Assembly: GCA_023417955.1 (NCBI GenBank)
Contig: JAEZDW010000141.1
Span: 1 to 24,892, forward strand
DNA length: 24,892 bases
From: Bacteroidota bacterium
GTDB lineage: Bacteria > Bacteroidota > Bacteroidia > Cytophagales > Cyclobacteriaceae
Reading direction: 5' to 3'
Shown here piece by piece: positions 1 to 8,079 of this stretch. The notes beneath the pieces were generated by a model. The model had not been told where the DNA came from, did no database searches, and worked only from the letters and a program-made list of their open reading frames with translations. Numbering within the stretch: position 1 is the stretch's first letter; each line of letters begins with the position of its first letter. The position numbers were made by a program, and so were the translations under genes.

Positions 1-696
1 GCTGAAAACCATATTAATGGTGACGTTCTTGAGATTGGGTGCGGCGAAGGACGCGGGATGCAACTGCTTGTGCCAAAAGCAAAGACTTTTATGGCCGTGG
101 ACAAACTGGACGCACTCCCCGAAGAGTTGAAAAACCGATTTCCGGAAGTTGCGTTTCGCGCCATGAATATTCCACCGCTGGACGGGATTGCCGACAATTC
201 ATTCGACACTGTGGTTAGTTTTCAGGTAATTGAACATATCAAGGATGACAGGCTCTTTCTGCAGGAAATTTACCGCGTGCTTCGGCCCGGCGGTGTCGCC
301 CTGATAACTACGCCCAATCGCTCCATGTCGCTTACACGGAATCCCTGGCATGTGCGGGAGTACCTGCCTGCGGAATTGAAAGCACTTGCTGCGGAAATCT
401 TCCCACGCGTGGAACTGAAAGGAATCACCGGAAATGCCAAGGTGATGGCCTACTACGAACAGAATAAAAAAGCTGTTGAAAAGATCACACGCTTTGACAT
501 CTTCAAATTACAGTATCGTCTTCCTGCCGCCTTACTGCGTATTCCGTACGAAATTCTTAATCGCTGGAACCGCAACAAGCTTCACAAGAGCAATGACTCC
601 CTTGTTCAGGACATTCGCCACGAAGATTACATTCCCGTAACGGATACACGCGACGCGCTGGACCTCCTCCTGATTGTCCGAAAATCGGTCGCATAG
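1..696 (+). CDS. Class I SAM-dependent methyltransferase (5' end outside window)
   Basis: Transfers a methyl group from S-adenosylmethionine to an unknown substrate, probably in the cytoplasm. Frame 1 is open from base 1, so the gene starts before the window and 231 residues are visible. An internal ATG at 58 is not the start, because the SAM-binding motif I (VLEIGCGEGRG, residues 9-19 of the visible part) lies upstream of it. Further family motifs follow: an acidic residue after strand 2 (AVDKL), FDTVVSFQVIEHI (motif IV region) and the YRVLRPGGVALITTPN stretch typical of the Methyltransf_11/UbiE-like group. The C-terminal ~100 residues are basic and not diagnostic. It ends in TAG, 101 nt before the TPR gene, which has its own candidate promoter. 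The substrate cannot be read from sequence; glycan or small-molecule methylation is possible. Confidence 0.85.
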   Translation, partial: AENHINGDVLEIGCGEGRGMQLLVPKAKTFMAVDKLDALPEELKNRFPEVAFRAMNIPPLDGIADNSFDTVVSFQVIEHIKDDRLFLQEIYRVLRPGGVALITTPNRSMSLTRNPWHVREYLPAELKALAAEIFPRVELKGITGNAKVMAYYEQNKKAVEKITRFDIFKLQYRLPAALLRIPYEILNRWNRNKLHKSNDSLVQDIRHEDYIPVTDTRDALDLLLIVRKSVA

Positions 697-770
697 ATCA
701 CGCTTTCCGGCATGCCTGTATTCATGTAATATCTGGGCTGTCATTCAACCGTGAAAAAAATCGATTTTAA

Positions 771-778
771 TACCTTTG
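771..778 (+). promoter_or_regulatory. Candidate -7 box for the TPR gene
   Basis: TACCTTTG matches the Bacteroidota sigma-A -7 consensus TAnnTTTG and ends 19 nt before the ATG at 798. No clear TTTG-type -33 element is visible about 20 nt upstream, so the call rests on one box and its position. Confidence 0.45.
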
Positions 779-797
779 TCTACTCACTCATCTGACT

Positions 798-3700
798 ATG
801 CGGTACAAGGTATTTATATTGCTCGTTCTCAGCTCATTTGTTGCCCATGGACAAAAACCTGACAGCGTCATGCAGGTTCAATGGGAAGCTGCCAATCAGG
901 CCCTCAAACAGGGTGACTTCTCAGGGGCAACCAGTCAATTCACGAAGCTTATCGACAATGGCTTTCCGAACAAGGAAGTTTATGCAAAGCGAGGCGTTGC
1001 TTATTACAATCTGAAAGAATACAACAAAGCCAAGGCTGATCTCGACGAAGCGGTGAAGTCGCGCGTTCAGTCAGCGGAATTGTACGAAAGCCGTGGCAAC
1101 ACGCGGTACTTTCTTGATGACTTTCAGGGCGCAGCGGCTGACCTCGAAAAAGCGGTCGGAATGGGTGTGTCAACGCCTTCCACGCTGGGTAATCTGGGTA
1201 ACGCGAAGTTCCGGCTAGAGAATTATCGCGAAGCTATAACCTGGTACGATAAAGCAATTGCCGGGGGAGAAAGCAATAATGCGATCCTCTTCAACAACAG
1301 AGGCAAGGCAAAGACGATGATGAAGGAGTACAAACTAGCTCTGCCAGACTTCGACAAAGCACTTGAGCTTAAGCCCAATTACGACAAGGCAACGGAAAAC
1401 AGAGCCGATGCACGTTTCCTTACCGGTGATTTGAAGGGAAGTATTTCGGATTACGAAAAACTTATTGCCTCCGGAAGAAACGACGTGGAAATTCTGTCGC
1501 GTGTAGGTGAAGCAAAGTTTAAGCTGGCGGATTATACCGGCGCAGCTTCTGCTCTCGACCAGGTTATCGCAAAAGGCGTTCGTGAAAAATCCATATTCAC
1601 GATGCATGGTCTGAGTCATTCGAATAACAATAACTGCACAGAGGCAGCAAAGAGTTTGTCGGCTGCTGTTTCTCTCGGTGCTGCCGACAAAGATGTGCTT
1701 TATGCCCTGGGGGTCTGTCAGTATAAGAACGGTGACAAGAAGACGAGCATCGAAACGCTCAACCGCGCTGTCACTGCCGGAGTGAATACGAAGGAAGTAT
1801 TCTTTTACAAGGGTGATGCCGAGTTTTCAGAAAAAGACAATGACAATGCCTTGAAAGATCTTGAAAAAGCAGTCGCGCTGGGATGGAATGATCCTGCCGT
1901 TTTCAAGACGCTGGGAGATCTTAAGTTCGTGAAGCAGGATTTTAGCGGTGCGATTAAGCATTACGATCAGGCGGTTAACGGTGGCGTATCGGATCCGATC
2001 CTTTTTAACAATCGCGGTAAAGCCAAGGCCAATAACAAGGATTACGCGAGTGCAATTCCCGACTACAGCAAGGCATTGCAACTGCGTGCTGATTTCCAGA
2101 AAGCACTTGAGAACCGCGCAGAGGCAAATTTTCTTGCCGGGAAGCATGCGGAAGCTGCCGATGATTATCAGAAGCTCATCGCAGGCGGTAGAGCAGATGT
2201 CGAGTTCTTTCAACGCGCCGGTATTTCAAAGTATCAGCTCAAAGACCACAAGGCCGCTGCCGAACTTCTCAAACAGGCCAACGATAAAGGAGCCAAAGAC
2301 CAGGATACATATAAGATGCTCGGCCTAAGCAACGCCGCCCTGGGTAACTGTGCTGACGCGGTGAAGCATCTTTCGGCTGCTATTTCGCTGGGGGCAACCG
2401 ATAAAGACGTGTACACGCAGGCAGGCCTTTGCCAGTTTCAAAACAAAAACTATGCGGAGGCCGTCGTTGCACTTGACGGTGCTGTCAAGGCCGGCGCTTC
2501 CGGTAAGGAGCTTTTCGCTGCCCGCGGGAATGCGATGTATTATCAAAAGAATCTCGATGGGGCGCTGCCAGACCTTGAAAAAGCGGTTGCTGCAGGCCAG
2601 TCTGACGTTGAGACTCTCGGTAACCTCGCGCGAATCAAGTTCTCGAAACGCGACTACAGCGGCGCCATCAAACATCTCGATGCTGCTATAAGCGCGTCAA
2701 AATCGAAAGACGCGTCATTGTTTTACCTGCGCGGACAGGCTCGACTTGAGTCGGGCGATGCCCAGGCTTCACTCGCCGACTTCGACAAGGCCATTCAACT
2801 TAACAGTGCGTTGACTGATGCTTTTGGTGACAGAGGCAGAGCGCGTTTTGCGCTGAAGAACTATGAAGGTGCTCTCGCAGACCTTGAAAAAATTCCGCAG
2901 GAGTCTGTGACGGCAGAAACATCGGGGATGATGGGTATCTCGGCATGGCTGACGAAAGACAATGCCAAAGCTGTAAAACATTTGGAGACTGCTATTAAGG
3001 GAGGATCGAAAGAACCAAAAGTTCTTCTATATGCTGGTTATGCAAGAGCAGGATCCGGTGACCACAAAGGAGCGATCACGGCCTTATCGGGAGCTGAAAG
3101 CGCAGGCGAAAAGGAACCACAACTATTTCTCGTCCGCGGGAAAGCCTATTATAATGAGAACAATCACACTGCGGCCGTCGCCGATTTGAAGAAGATTGAA
3201 AGCGACTTCTCAGGCGATGTCGACGTGATTGAAAAACTCGCACTTGCACATCTCGCGCTCAAGAAAGAGGATGATGCTTTGACCTACCTGGAAAAAGCGC
3301 TTAAGCTGAACACAACGAACAAGGAAATTCTTTTTCAACTGGGTAATGCCCGTTTCCGCAAGGAGGATTTCGCCGGCGCGATTGACGCTTATGATCGCGC
3401 AATCAAGGCCGGTGCTAACGATGAGATCATTTACAACAACCGCGGAAAGGCAAAACTCAATGCAGGTCAGGTTACTGAATCGATTGCTGATTTCGACCGC
3501 GCACTGACAATCAAGTCCGATTATGTTCAGGCACTGAGGAATCGTGGTAAAGCACGTCACGAATTAAAAGATTATGCAGCTGCGATTAAGGATCTGGCGA
3601 TCCTCGTTTCCCGGAATGAAGCAGGCGCGGAAGAACTGTACCTGCTGGGCCATTCACGGTATGAAACCAAAGACTATAAAGCAGCAATAACCGATCTCAC

Positions 3701-4991
3701 CAAGGCAATAGACGGCGGCGTCAAAGAGCCGCGTGCATATGCATTTCGTGGTTATTCGCATGCAGAGCTAAAAGCATATGACAAGGCAGTTCCCGATTTA
3801 TCGAAGGCAATTGATGGCGGTGTAACAGATGCTGAACTTTACTTCAAACGAGGCGAATGCAAGTACCTGCTCGATGACCTGGCTAATGCATTGCCCGATC
3901 TCGATAAGGCAATCACTAATGGTGTTACCACTGCTGTCGCTTATGACATGCGTGGTCATTGCCGCTACAGCGCAAAGCAATACGATCAGGCTGCCGCAGA
4001 CTTTGATCAGGCAATTCGTGCTGATCCACAGCTTGGGTCTGCCTGGTTTCATCGCGGCGATGTACGGTTTGTCGCCAGCAACTACAAGGCAGCAGTAGAA
4101 GACTACGACAAGGCAATCTCCCTCGGTTGGAGAGACCCGGTTTTGTATAATAATCGCGGTAAAGCGCATTTTAATCTGGAAAATTACAGCAGCGCAATAC
4201 CTGATTTTTCGGAGGCAATCAAGCGGAAGCCCGACTATGGAAAGGCGTTTGAAAACAGGGCGCAGACCTACATCAAGCTGAACAAACGCGAGGAAGCTTC
4301 ACGTGATTTCCGCGAAGTCGAAAAACTACTTTCAAAGCCATCGCCGGAGTTGTTCCGTGAAATGGCTGAGAATTATTATGAACTGAAAAAATATGCCCTT
4401 GCACGGGAGTATTACGATCGTGTTATCACTGCCGGTGTGAAGGACAAAGAGATTTACTACAGACGAGGCCTGATGCAGCTTGAAGACGAAGCATTCACCG
4501 AGGCGATCAGGGATTTTGAGAATGCGATTAAGGCAGGCGAAAACAGTTCCGCCCTTTATATCAATCGGGCGCGTGCTTATCTGGGAATGGAGGATGTGAA
4601 ATCAGCCGTGCTGGACCTGAACAAGGCGATCGAAATCGAACCCAAAAACATTGACGCGCGTTTTAATCGCGCGCTGATCAAGGAAGGAATGGAGGATTAT
4701 GAAGGAGCACTCCTCGATTACAATCAGGTGATCATGGCAAATCCAAATGACGCTCTGGCATACTATAACCGAGCGAACTGCCGCGCAGGTCTCGACGATC
4801 ACGGGGCCGGGATTTCAGATCTTGATGAAGCGATCAAACTCGAACCGAAGAACGCGTCGTATTATAAGCAGCGTGGGAACTTCTATTATCAGATAGAGCA
4901 GCGTGATAAAGCGTGCTTTGACTGGCGAAAGGCTGTTGAGTTAGGTGATGCCAAAGCGCGATTCCAGCTGGATCAGTATTGCAAGAAGTAG
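798..4991 (+). CDS. Giant secreted TPR-repeat protein (about 40 TPR units)
   Basis: A 1397-residue protein of unknown partner, probably a periplasmic or surface scaffold. Residues 1-18 form a short signal peptide (MRYKVFILLVLSSFVAHG then Q). From about residue 24 to the end it is continuous 34-residue tetratricopeptide units with the usual small-residue, Y/F and A..D..KAI pattern, giving about 40 units. There is no C-terminal sorting domain or enzymatic domain that I can see. A higher-order repeat is present: units beginning with an LxNNRGKAK-like segment start at residues 164, 402, 641, 878 and 1116, so blocks are 7 TPRs (237-239 residues) long. Cys280/Cys307 recur exactly one block later as Cys518/Cys545. 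The start is an ATG just after a TAnnTTTG box. The specific role is not known. Many ORFs on the opposite strand are by-products of the repetitive codons. Confidence 0.9.
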   Translation: MRYKVFILLVLSSFVAHGQKPDSVMQVQWEAANQALKQGDFSGATSQFTKLIDNGFPNKEVYAKRGVAYYNLKEYNKAKADLDEAVKSRVQSAELYESRGNTRYFLDDFQGAAADLEKAVGMGVSTPSTLGNLGNAKFRLENYREAITWYDKAIAGGESNNAILFNNRGKAKTMMKEYKLALPDFDKALELKPNYDKATENRADARFLTGDLKGSISDYEKLIASGRNDVEILSRVGEAKFKLADYTGAASALDQVIAKGVREKSIFTMHGLSHSNNNNCTEAAKSLSAAVSLGAADKDVLYALGVCQYKNGDKKTSIETLNRAVTAGVNTKEVFFYKGDAEFSEKDNDNALKDLEKAVALGWNDPAVFKTLGDLKFVKQDFSGAIKHYDQAVNGGVSDPILFNNRGKAKANNKDYASAIPDYSKALQLRADFQKALENRAEANFLAGKHAEAADDYQKLIAGGRADVEFFQRAGISKYQLKDHKAAAELLKQANDKGAKDQDTYKMLGLSNAALGNCADAVKHLSAAISLGATDKDVYTQAGLCQFQNKNYAEAVVALDGAVKAGASGKELFAARGNAMYYQKNLDGALPDLEKAVAAGQSDVETLGNLARIKFSKRDYSGAIKHLDAAISASKSKDASLFYLRGQARLESGDAQASLADFDKAIQLNSALTDAFGDRGRARFALKNYEGALADLEKIPQESVTAETSGMMGISAWLTKDNAKAVKHLETAIKGGSKEPKVLLYAGYARAGSGDHKGAITALSGAESAGEKEPQLFLVRGKAYYNENNHTAAVADLKKIESDFSGDVDVIEKLALAHLALKKEDDALTYLEKALKLNTTNKEILFQLGNARFRKEDFAGAIDAYDRAIKAGANDEIIYNNRGKAKLNAGQVTESIADFDRALTIKSDYVQALRNRGKARHELKDYAAAIKDLAILVSRNEAGAEELYLLGHSRYETKDYKAAITDLTKAIDGGVKEPRAYAFRGYSHAELKAYDKAVPDLSKAIDGGVTDAELYFKRGECKYLLDDLANALPDLDKAITNGVTTAVAYDMRGHCRYSAKQYDQAAADFDQAIRADPQLGSAWFHRGDVRFVASNYKAAVEDYDKAISLGWRDPVLYNNRGKAHFNLENYSSAIPDFSEAIKRKPDYGKAFENRAQTYIKLNKREEASRDFREVEKLLSKPSPELFREMAENYYELKKYALAREYYDRVITAGVKDKEIYYRRGLMQLEDEAFTEAIRDFENAIKAGENSSALYINRARAYLGMEDVKSAVLDLNKAIEIEPKNIDARFNRALIKEGMEDYEGALLDYNQVIMANPNDALAYYNRANCRAGLDDHGAGISDLDEAIKLEPKNASYYKQRGNFYYQIEQRDKACFDWRKAVELGDAKARFQLDQYCKK

Positions 4992-5163
4992 GGGTCAATG
5001 GATTCTCCGAAACTTTCGCATCGAATCTTACACGCATTAGTTGGATCCCCATCAGACTTTTTTCAGGGAGCAATTTCCTCACATCTTTGTGATGTCGATT
5101 GGCAATTGAGCTGCTCTCAAAAGCAGACAATACGCCGGCAGACTCAAAAGAGCATCATTTGGA

Positions 5164-5196
5164 TTAGGGTTAACATACTATTAAGTTTAGGGTTAA
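5164..5196 (+). repeat. Two direct copies of TTAGGGTTAA
   Basis: The identical 10-mer occurs at 5164-5173 and 5187-5196, start to start 23 bp (about two helical turns). This spacing could suit a protein binding the same DNA face twice, but it may also be chance in AT-rich intergenic DNA. Confidence 0.5.
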
Positions 5197-5209
5197 AGGT
5201 GCGAAAATT

Positions 5210-5243
5210 GCTTCGGAAGAGATTCCGGAGCATTTTCATTTTT
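5210..5243 (+). terminator. Weak candidate terminator hairpin
   Basis: GCTTCGGAA (5210-5218) and TTCCGGAGC (5223-5231) pair over 9 bp with one T-G wobble and a GAGA loop, followed by a T-rich but interrupted tract (ATTTTCATTTTT). It lies 219 nt after the TPR stop codon and 75 nt before the next gene, so it could end the TPR transcript. The broken T tract keeps confidence low. Confidence 0.3.
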
Positions 5244-5318
5244 GGGAGGTTGGTCGTCGTTACGAACCGTTTATCGAAGGCCGGACAATTTTCCTTGTTA
5301 AATGCAGTTTAAGGCAAT

Positions 5319-5702
5319 ATGAAGCTGCTGTCATTTACTATCTTCTTTGCATGTTTTGTTGTCGTGGCGGGCTTTTCGCAATCGCAAAAGCAAAAGTCGG
5401 ACAACCAGGAAATGATGTATGGTGAAACGCCTTCTTCTCTCCATCCGGGGCAGCAGCGAAATGAGTCGAAATCGCGGTCATCAAAGTCGTCGAAAAAGAA
5501 AGTCGTGCAAAAGACTGGTCGCGATCTGGAGAAGGAGTATTACGACCGCGTTCTGGCTGTAGCCAAAGCCAGAGAGAAAGCAGCACGCATGATGGAAAAA
5601 CCACAGTATTCTGATCCCAGCTACTTCGGCCACAAACGCAAGCCGAAAAAGAGACCACCGCACAAGATGAAGTACTGCCGCGAGTGCGGCATCCGGCACT
5701 AA
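5319..5702 (+). CDS. Small basic secreted protein with C-terminal CxxC
   Basis: A 127-residue protein of unknown function. Residues 1-20 are a clear signal peptide (MKLLSFTIFFACFVVVAGFS). The middle (residues ~45-65) is a Ser/Lys-rich linker, followed by a helical stretch (RDLEKEYYDRVLAVAKAREK). The end is very basic: PQYSDPSYFGHKRKPKKRPP and then KYCRECGIRH with a Cys-x2-Cys pair. The YSDPxYFGHKRxPKKR tail is one I associate with short conserved hypothetical proteins in Bacteroidota, from memory rather than a search. It ends in TAA, 64 nt before deoC. A purine-rich AAGG lies a few bases before the ATG. The role could be envelope-related or nucleic-acid binding, but this is not established. 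Confidence 0.75.
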   Translation: MKLLSFTIFFACFVVVAGFSQSQKQKSDNQEMMYGETPSSLHPGQQRNESKSRSSKSSKKKVVQKTGRDLEKEYYDRVLAVAKAREKAARMMEKPQYSDPSYFGHKRKPKKRPPHKMKYCRECGIRH

Positions 5703-5729
5703 CGCTCACTTACACGAACAATAGTTCGG

Positions 5730-5744
5730 TTGCAGATACTGCAA
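5730..5744. promoter_or_regulatory. 15-bp inverted repeat upstream of deoC (candidate operator)
   Basis: TTGCAG-ATA-CTGCAA is a perfect inverted repeat with 6-bp arms and a 3-bp centre, ending 22 bp before the deoC ATG. Its TTG lies 21 bp before a TACCTTG sequence (5754-5760) that only partly matches the -7 consensus, so it may overlap the promoter of the deoC operon. Confidence 0.35.
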
Positions 5745-5766
5745 TGTTCATTGTACCTTGCGTGTC

Positions 5767-6429
5767 ATGAGCATTGCTTCCTACCTGGAACACACCAATC
5801 TGACACCCACTTTAACAGCTGGTGACATCGACCGGTTGGTAGCGGAAGCTGTCGAACATAATCTTCTTGGTGTTTGCGTACCACCTTTCTGGGTCAAGCG
5901 CGCCCGACGTGAAGTTGGCTCCCGAAGTCCGCTCGTCGTGACGGTTGCAGGTTTCCCTTTGGGTTATTCGATGACTGAAACGAAGCTCGATGAAATCCAA
6001 CGCGCAATCGACAACGGCGCCGACGAGGTTGATATCGTTTTGAACATTTCCGCCTTCAAAACCGGAATGCCCTGGGTAAAAGTTGAAGTAGCAAAGTGCA
6101 GCAAGCTTCTGCACGACAATCAAAAAGTTCTTAAGGTAATTATTGAAACAGCTTATCTGTCTGACGACGAGATAGTCACTGCCGGCAAACTTTGCGCTGA
6201 TGCGGGAGCAGACTTTGTAAAAACGTCAACGGGATTTGCTCCTTCGGGCGCGAATGCAAATCACATCATGCTAATGAGGCAGGCACTTCCTGATGCAGTA
6301 GGCATAAAAGCGTCGGGTGGCATCAAGACATTAGCATCCGCCAGAGCCATGATTGCTGCAGGCGCCACGCGTATCGGAACTTCTTCGGGCGTCGCAATTG
6401 TTAATGAGGAAAAATTACACCACCAATAA
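5767..6429 (+). CDS. deoC: Deoxyribose-phosphate aldolase
   Basis: Class I aldolase cleaving 2-deoxy-D-ribose-5-phosphate to D-glyceraldehyde-3-phosphate and acetaldehyde, the last step of deoxynucleoside breakdown, in the cytoplasm. With the ATG at 5767 it has 220 residues, normal for the family. A TTG at 5758 in frame would add three residues but is less likely. Visible motifs: EVDIVLNISAFK (Asp of the active site), DFVKTSTGF with the Schiff-base Lys152, and GIKASGGIKT with Lys181, the proton-relay lysine. It is the first gene of a tight plus-strand operon: the stop is 15 nt before the GapN-like gene, whose substrate could be the DeoC product. An inverted repeat sits at 5730-5744. Confidence 0.95.
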   Translation: MSIASYLEHTNLTPTLTAGDIDRLVAEAVEHNLLGVCVPPFWVKRARREVGSRSPLVVTVAGFPLGYSMTETKLDEIQRAIDNGADEVDIVLNISAFKTGMPWVKVEVAKCSKLLHDNQKVLKVIIETAYLSDDEIVTAGKLCADAGADFVKTSTGFAPSGANANHIMLMRQALPDAVGIKASGGIKTLASARAMIAAGATRIGTSSGVAIVNEEKLHHQ

Positions 6430-6444
6430 ACCCTATCCACTATA

Positions 6445-8076
6445 ATGAATGCATTAACGACTCCCTCCGTTACTGATATTTTCCCTGAAGAGAATGCCAT
6501 CCCCGAGCAATACCGGCTAGGCGCTCCGATTGAACAACGCGAGTTTCTCATAAACGGTGAATTAAGAACGTGGGATGGAAAACTAAATCCGGTAGTAAGT
6601 CCGGTCTGCGTTCGAAAGGACGGAACACTTAAGCAAGTAGTTATCGGAAGTACGCCGTTGCTTACGAGCAAAGAATCTCTCGAGGCGTTGGACGCAGCTG
6701 TTGCTGCGTACGATCTCGGTCATGGTTATTGGCCAACGCTGAGTGTAACGGCGCGTATCGAACACGTTGAGAAATTCCTTTCCGAGATGATCACGAAACG
6801 TGAGGAGGTTGTGAAGTTGCTTATGTGGGAGATTGGTAAGACGCTCAAGGATTCTGAGAAGGAGTTCGATCGCACCGCCGATTATATCCGCGACACGATC
6901 CACGCATACAAAGAACTTGATCGCAATTCTGCAAAGCTTGTCGAAGAGCAGGGATTCATGGCCCAAATCCGTCGTGTGCCTCTGGGGGTATCATTATGTA
7001 TGGGACCGTTTAACTATCCGTTGAATGAAACTTTCACGACCCTTATACCTGCACTCATCATGGGCAATACCGTTGTGTTCAAGCCGGCAAAGTACGGCGT
7101 ACTCCTGGTCCGACCATTGCTCGAGGCGTTTCGCACGAGCTTTCCTCCCGGCGTGATTAACATCATTTACGGAAAAGGCAGAGAGACAGTAGGGGCGCTG
7201 ATGGAAAGTGGAAGAATCGACGTGTTTGCATTCATTGGTACAAACAAGGGTGCCAATGATTTGAAGAGACTTCATCCAAAGCCGCATAGATTGAAATCAA
7301 TTCTTGGTCTTGATGCAAAGAACCCGGCGATTATTCTTCCCGATGCTGATCTCGAGAATGCAGTTTCCGAATGTGTCACAGGCAGTCTTTCCTTTAATGG
7401 ACAGCGCTGCACTGCGCTTAAGATACTGCTGGTACACAAAGATATACTGGATGCGTTTGTTGAAAGATTCAATGCTGCAGTAGCCAAATTGAAACCTGGT
7501 ATGCCATGGGAGAGCGGCGTGTCGCTGACACCGCTACCGGAGCCAGGCAAGGTTGATTACCTGAAAGAACTTGTCGAAGATGCGAAAAAACACGGAGCAA
7601 CTGTCTTGAATGAAGGTGGAGGTGAATATGCTGAAACGTTTTTCTATCCTGCTGTGGTTTCGCCGGTGAACGACAAGATGCGGCTCTACTACGAAGAGCA
7701 ATTTGGTCCGGTAGTACCTATCGTCCCATTTGAAAACGACGACGAGGTAATACGTTATGTTGTCAACTCAAATTACGGCCAGCAGGTCAGTATTTTTGGT
7801 CAGGACAGCAAACGTGTTGCGCACCTTATGGATGCATTTGTCAACCAGGTTGGAAGAATTAACCTGAACACACTAAGTCAGCGCGGGCCGGACACCTTTC
7901 CGTTCAACGGACGAAAAGATTCTGCAGAGGGCACATTGTCAGTAGCCGATGCATTGCGCGTATTTTCAATTCGCACACTGGTGGCAACGCGTTCTACGGA
8001 AAAGAACAAACAAATGATGGCAAACATCATTCGTAACAGGGAGTCAGCATTCTTAAGTACTGACTACATTATTTAG
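6445..8076 (+). CDS. GapN-like NADP-dependent glyceraldehyde-3-phosphate dehydrogenase (aldehyde dehydrogenase family)
   Basis: A 543-residue ALDH-superfamily protein resembling non-phosphorylating GAPDH (GapN/ALDH11), which oxidises glyceraldehyde-3-phosphate straight to 3-phosphoglycerate with NADP+. Visible motifs: MGPFNYPLNETFTTLIPALI (Asn of the oxyanion hole), VVFKPAKYG (cofactor Lys), FIGTNKGA, NGQRCTALK with nucleophile Cys322, and QRGPDTFPFNGRKDS, similar to the plant ALDH11 QRGPDHFPF segment. Oddity: the usual LELGGKNP reads LGLDAKNP, so the general-base Glu, normally 34 residues before the Cys, is Gly288; Asp290 sits two residues on. From memory, related Bacteroidota proteins have GLEAKNP, so this may be a clade trait. 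It is in operon with deoC and acylphosphatase. Activity on acetaldehyde or another aldehyde is possible. Confidence 0.85.
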   Translation: MNALTTPSVTDIFPEENAIPEQYRLGAPIEQREFLINGELRTWDGKLNPVVSPVCVRKDGTLKQVVIGSTPLLTSKESLEALDAAVAAYDLGHGYWPTLSVTARIEHVEKFLSEMITKREEVVKLLMWEIGKTLKDSEKEFDRTADYIRDTIHAYKELDRNSAKLVEEQGFMAQIRRVPLGVSLCMGPFNYPLNETFTTLIPALIMGNTVVFKPAKYGVLLVRPLLEAFRTSFPPGVINIIYGKGRETVGALMESGRIDVFAFIGTNKGANDLKRLHPKPHRLKSILGLDAKNPAIILPDADLENAVSECVTGSLSFNGQRCTALKILLVHKDILDAFVERFNAAVAKLKPGMPWESGVSLTPLPEPGKVDYLKELVEDAKKHGATVLNEGGGEYAETFFYPAVVSPVNDKMRLYYEEQFGPVVPIVPFENDDEVIRYVVNSNYGQQVSIFGQDSKRVAHLMDAFVNQVGRINLNTLSQRGPDTFPFNGRKDSAEGTLSVADALRVFSIRTLVATRSTEKNKQMMANIIRNRESAFLSTDYII

Positions 8077-8079
8077 TGC

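Larger units (their letters stand above)
4992..5318. other. 327-nt intergenic stretch, no convincing gene
   Basis: This lies between the TPR gene and the small secreted protein. It holds two direct copies of TTAGGGTTAA (5164-5173 and 5187-5196, 23 bp apart) and an imperfect hairpin (5210-5231). An open frame at 4998-5312 has no recognisable features and is not called a gene. No tRNA-like or riboswitch-like structure was noticed. Confidence 0.5.

Noticed and set aside
798..4991. CRISPR or tandem DNA repeat array
   Set aside because: The periodicity is at protein level (34-residue TPRs); the DNA copies are diverged and fully coding.
5164..5196. Telomere-like TTAGGG repeats
   Set aside because: Only two copies, internal to a bacterial chromosome and separated by unrelated bases.
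4998..5312. 104-residue open frame between the TPR gene and the small secreted protein
   Set aside because: No recognisable domain, no signal peptide, odd mix of Ser, Cys and Leu unlike neighbouring proteins, and no promoter-like box. Its position (7 nt after one stop, 6 nt before the next start) is operon-like, so it is not fully excluded.
5758..5766. TTG start of deoC three codons upstream of the ATG
   Set aside because: The ATG at 5767 gives the usual N-terminus (short stretch before the HTNL motif); TTG is rarer and nothing supports it.
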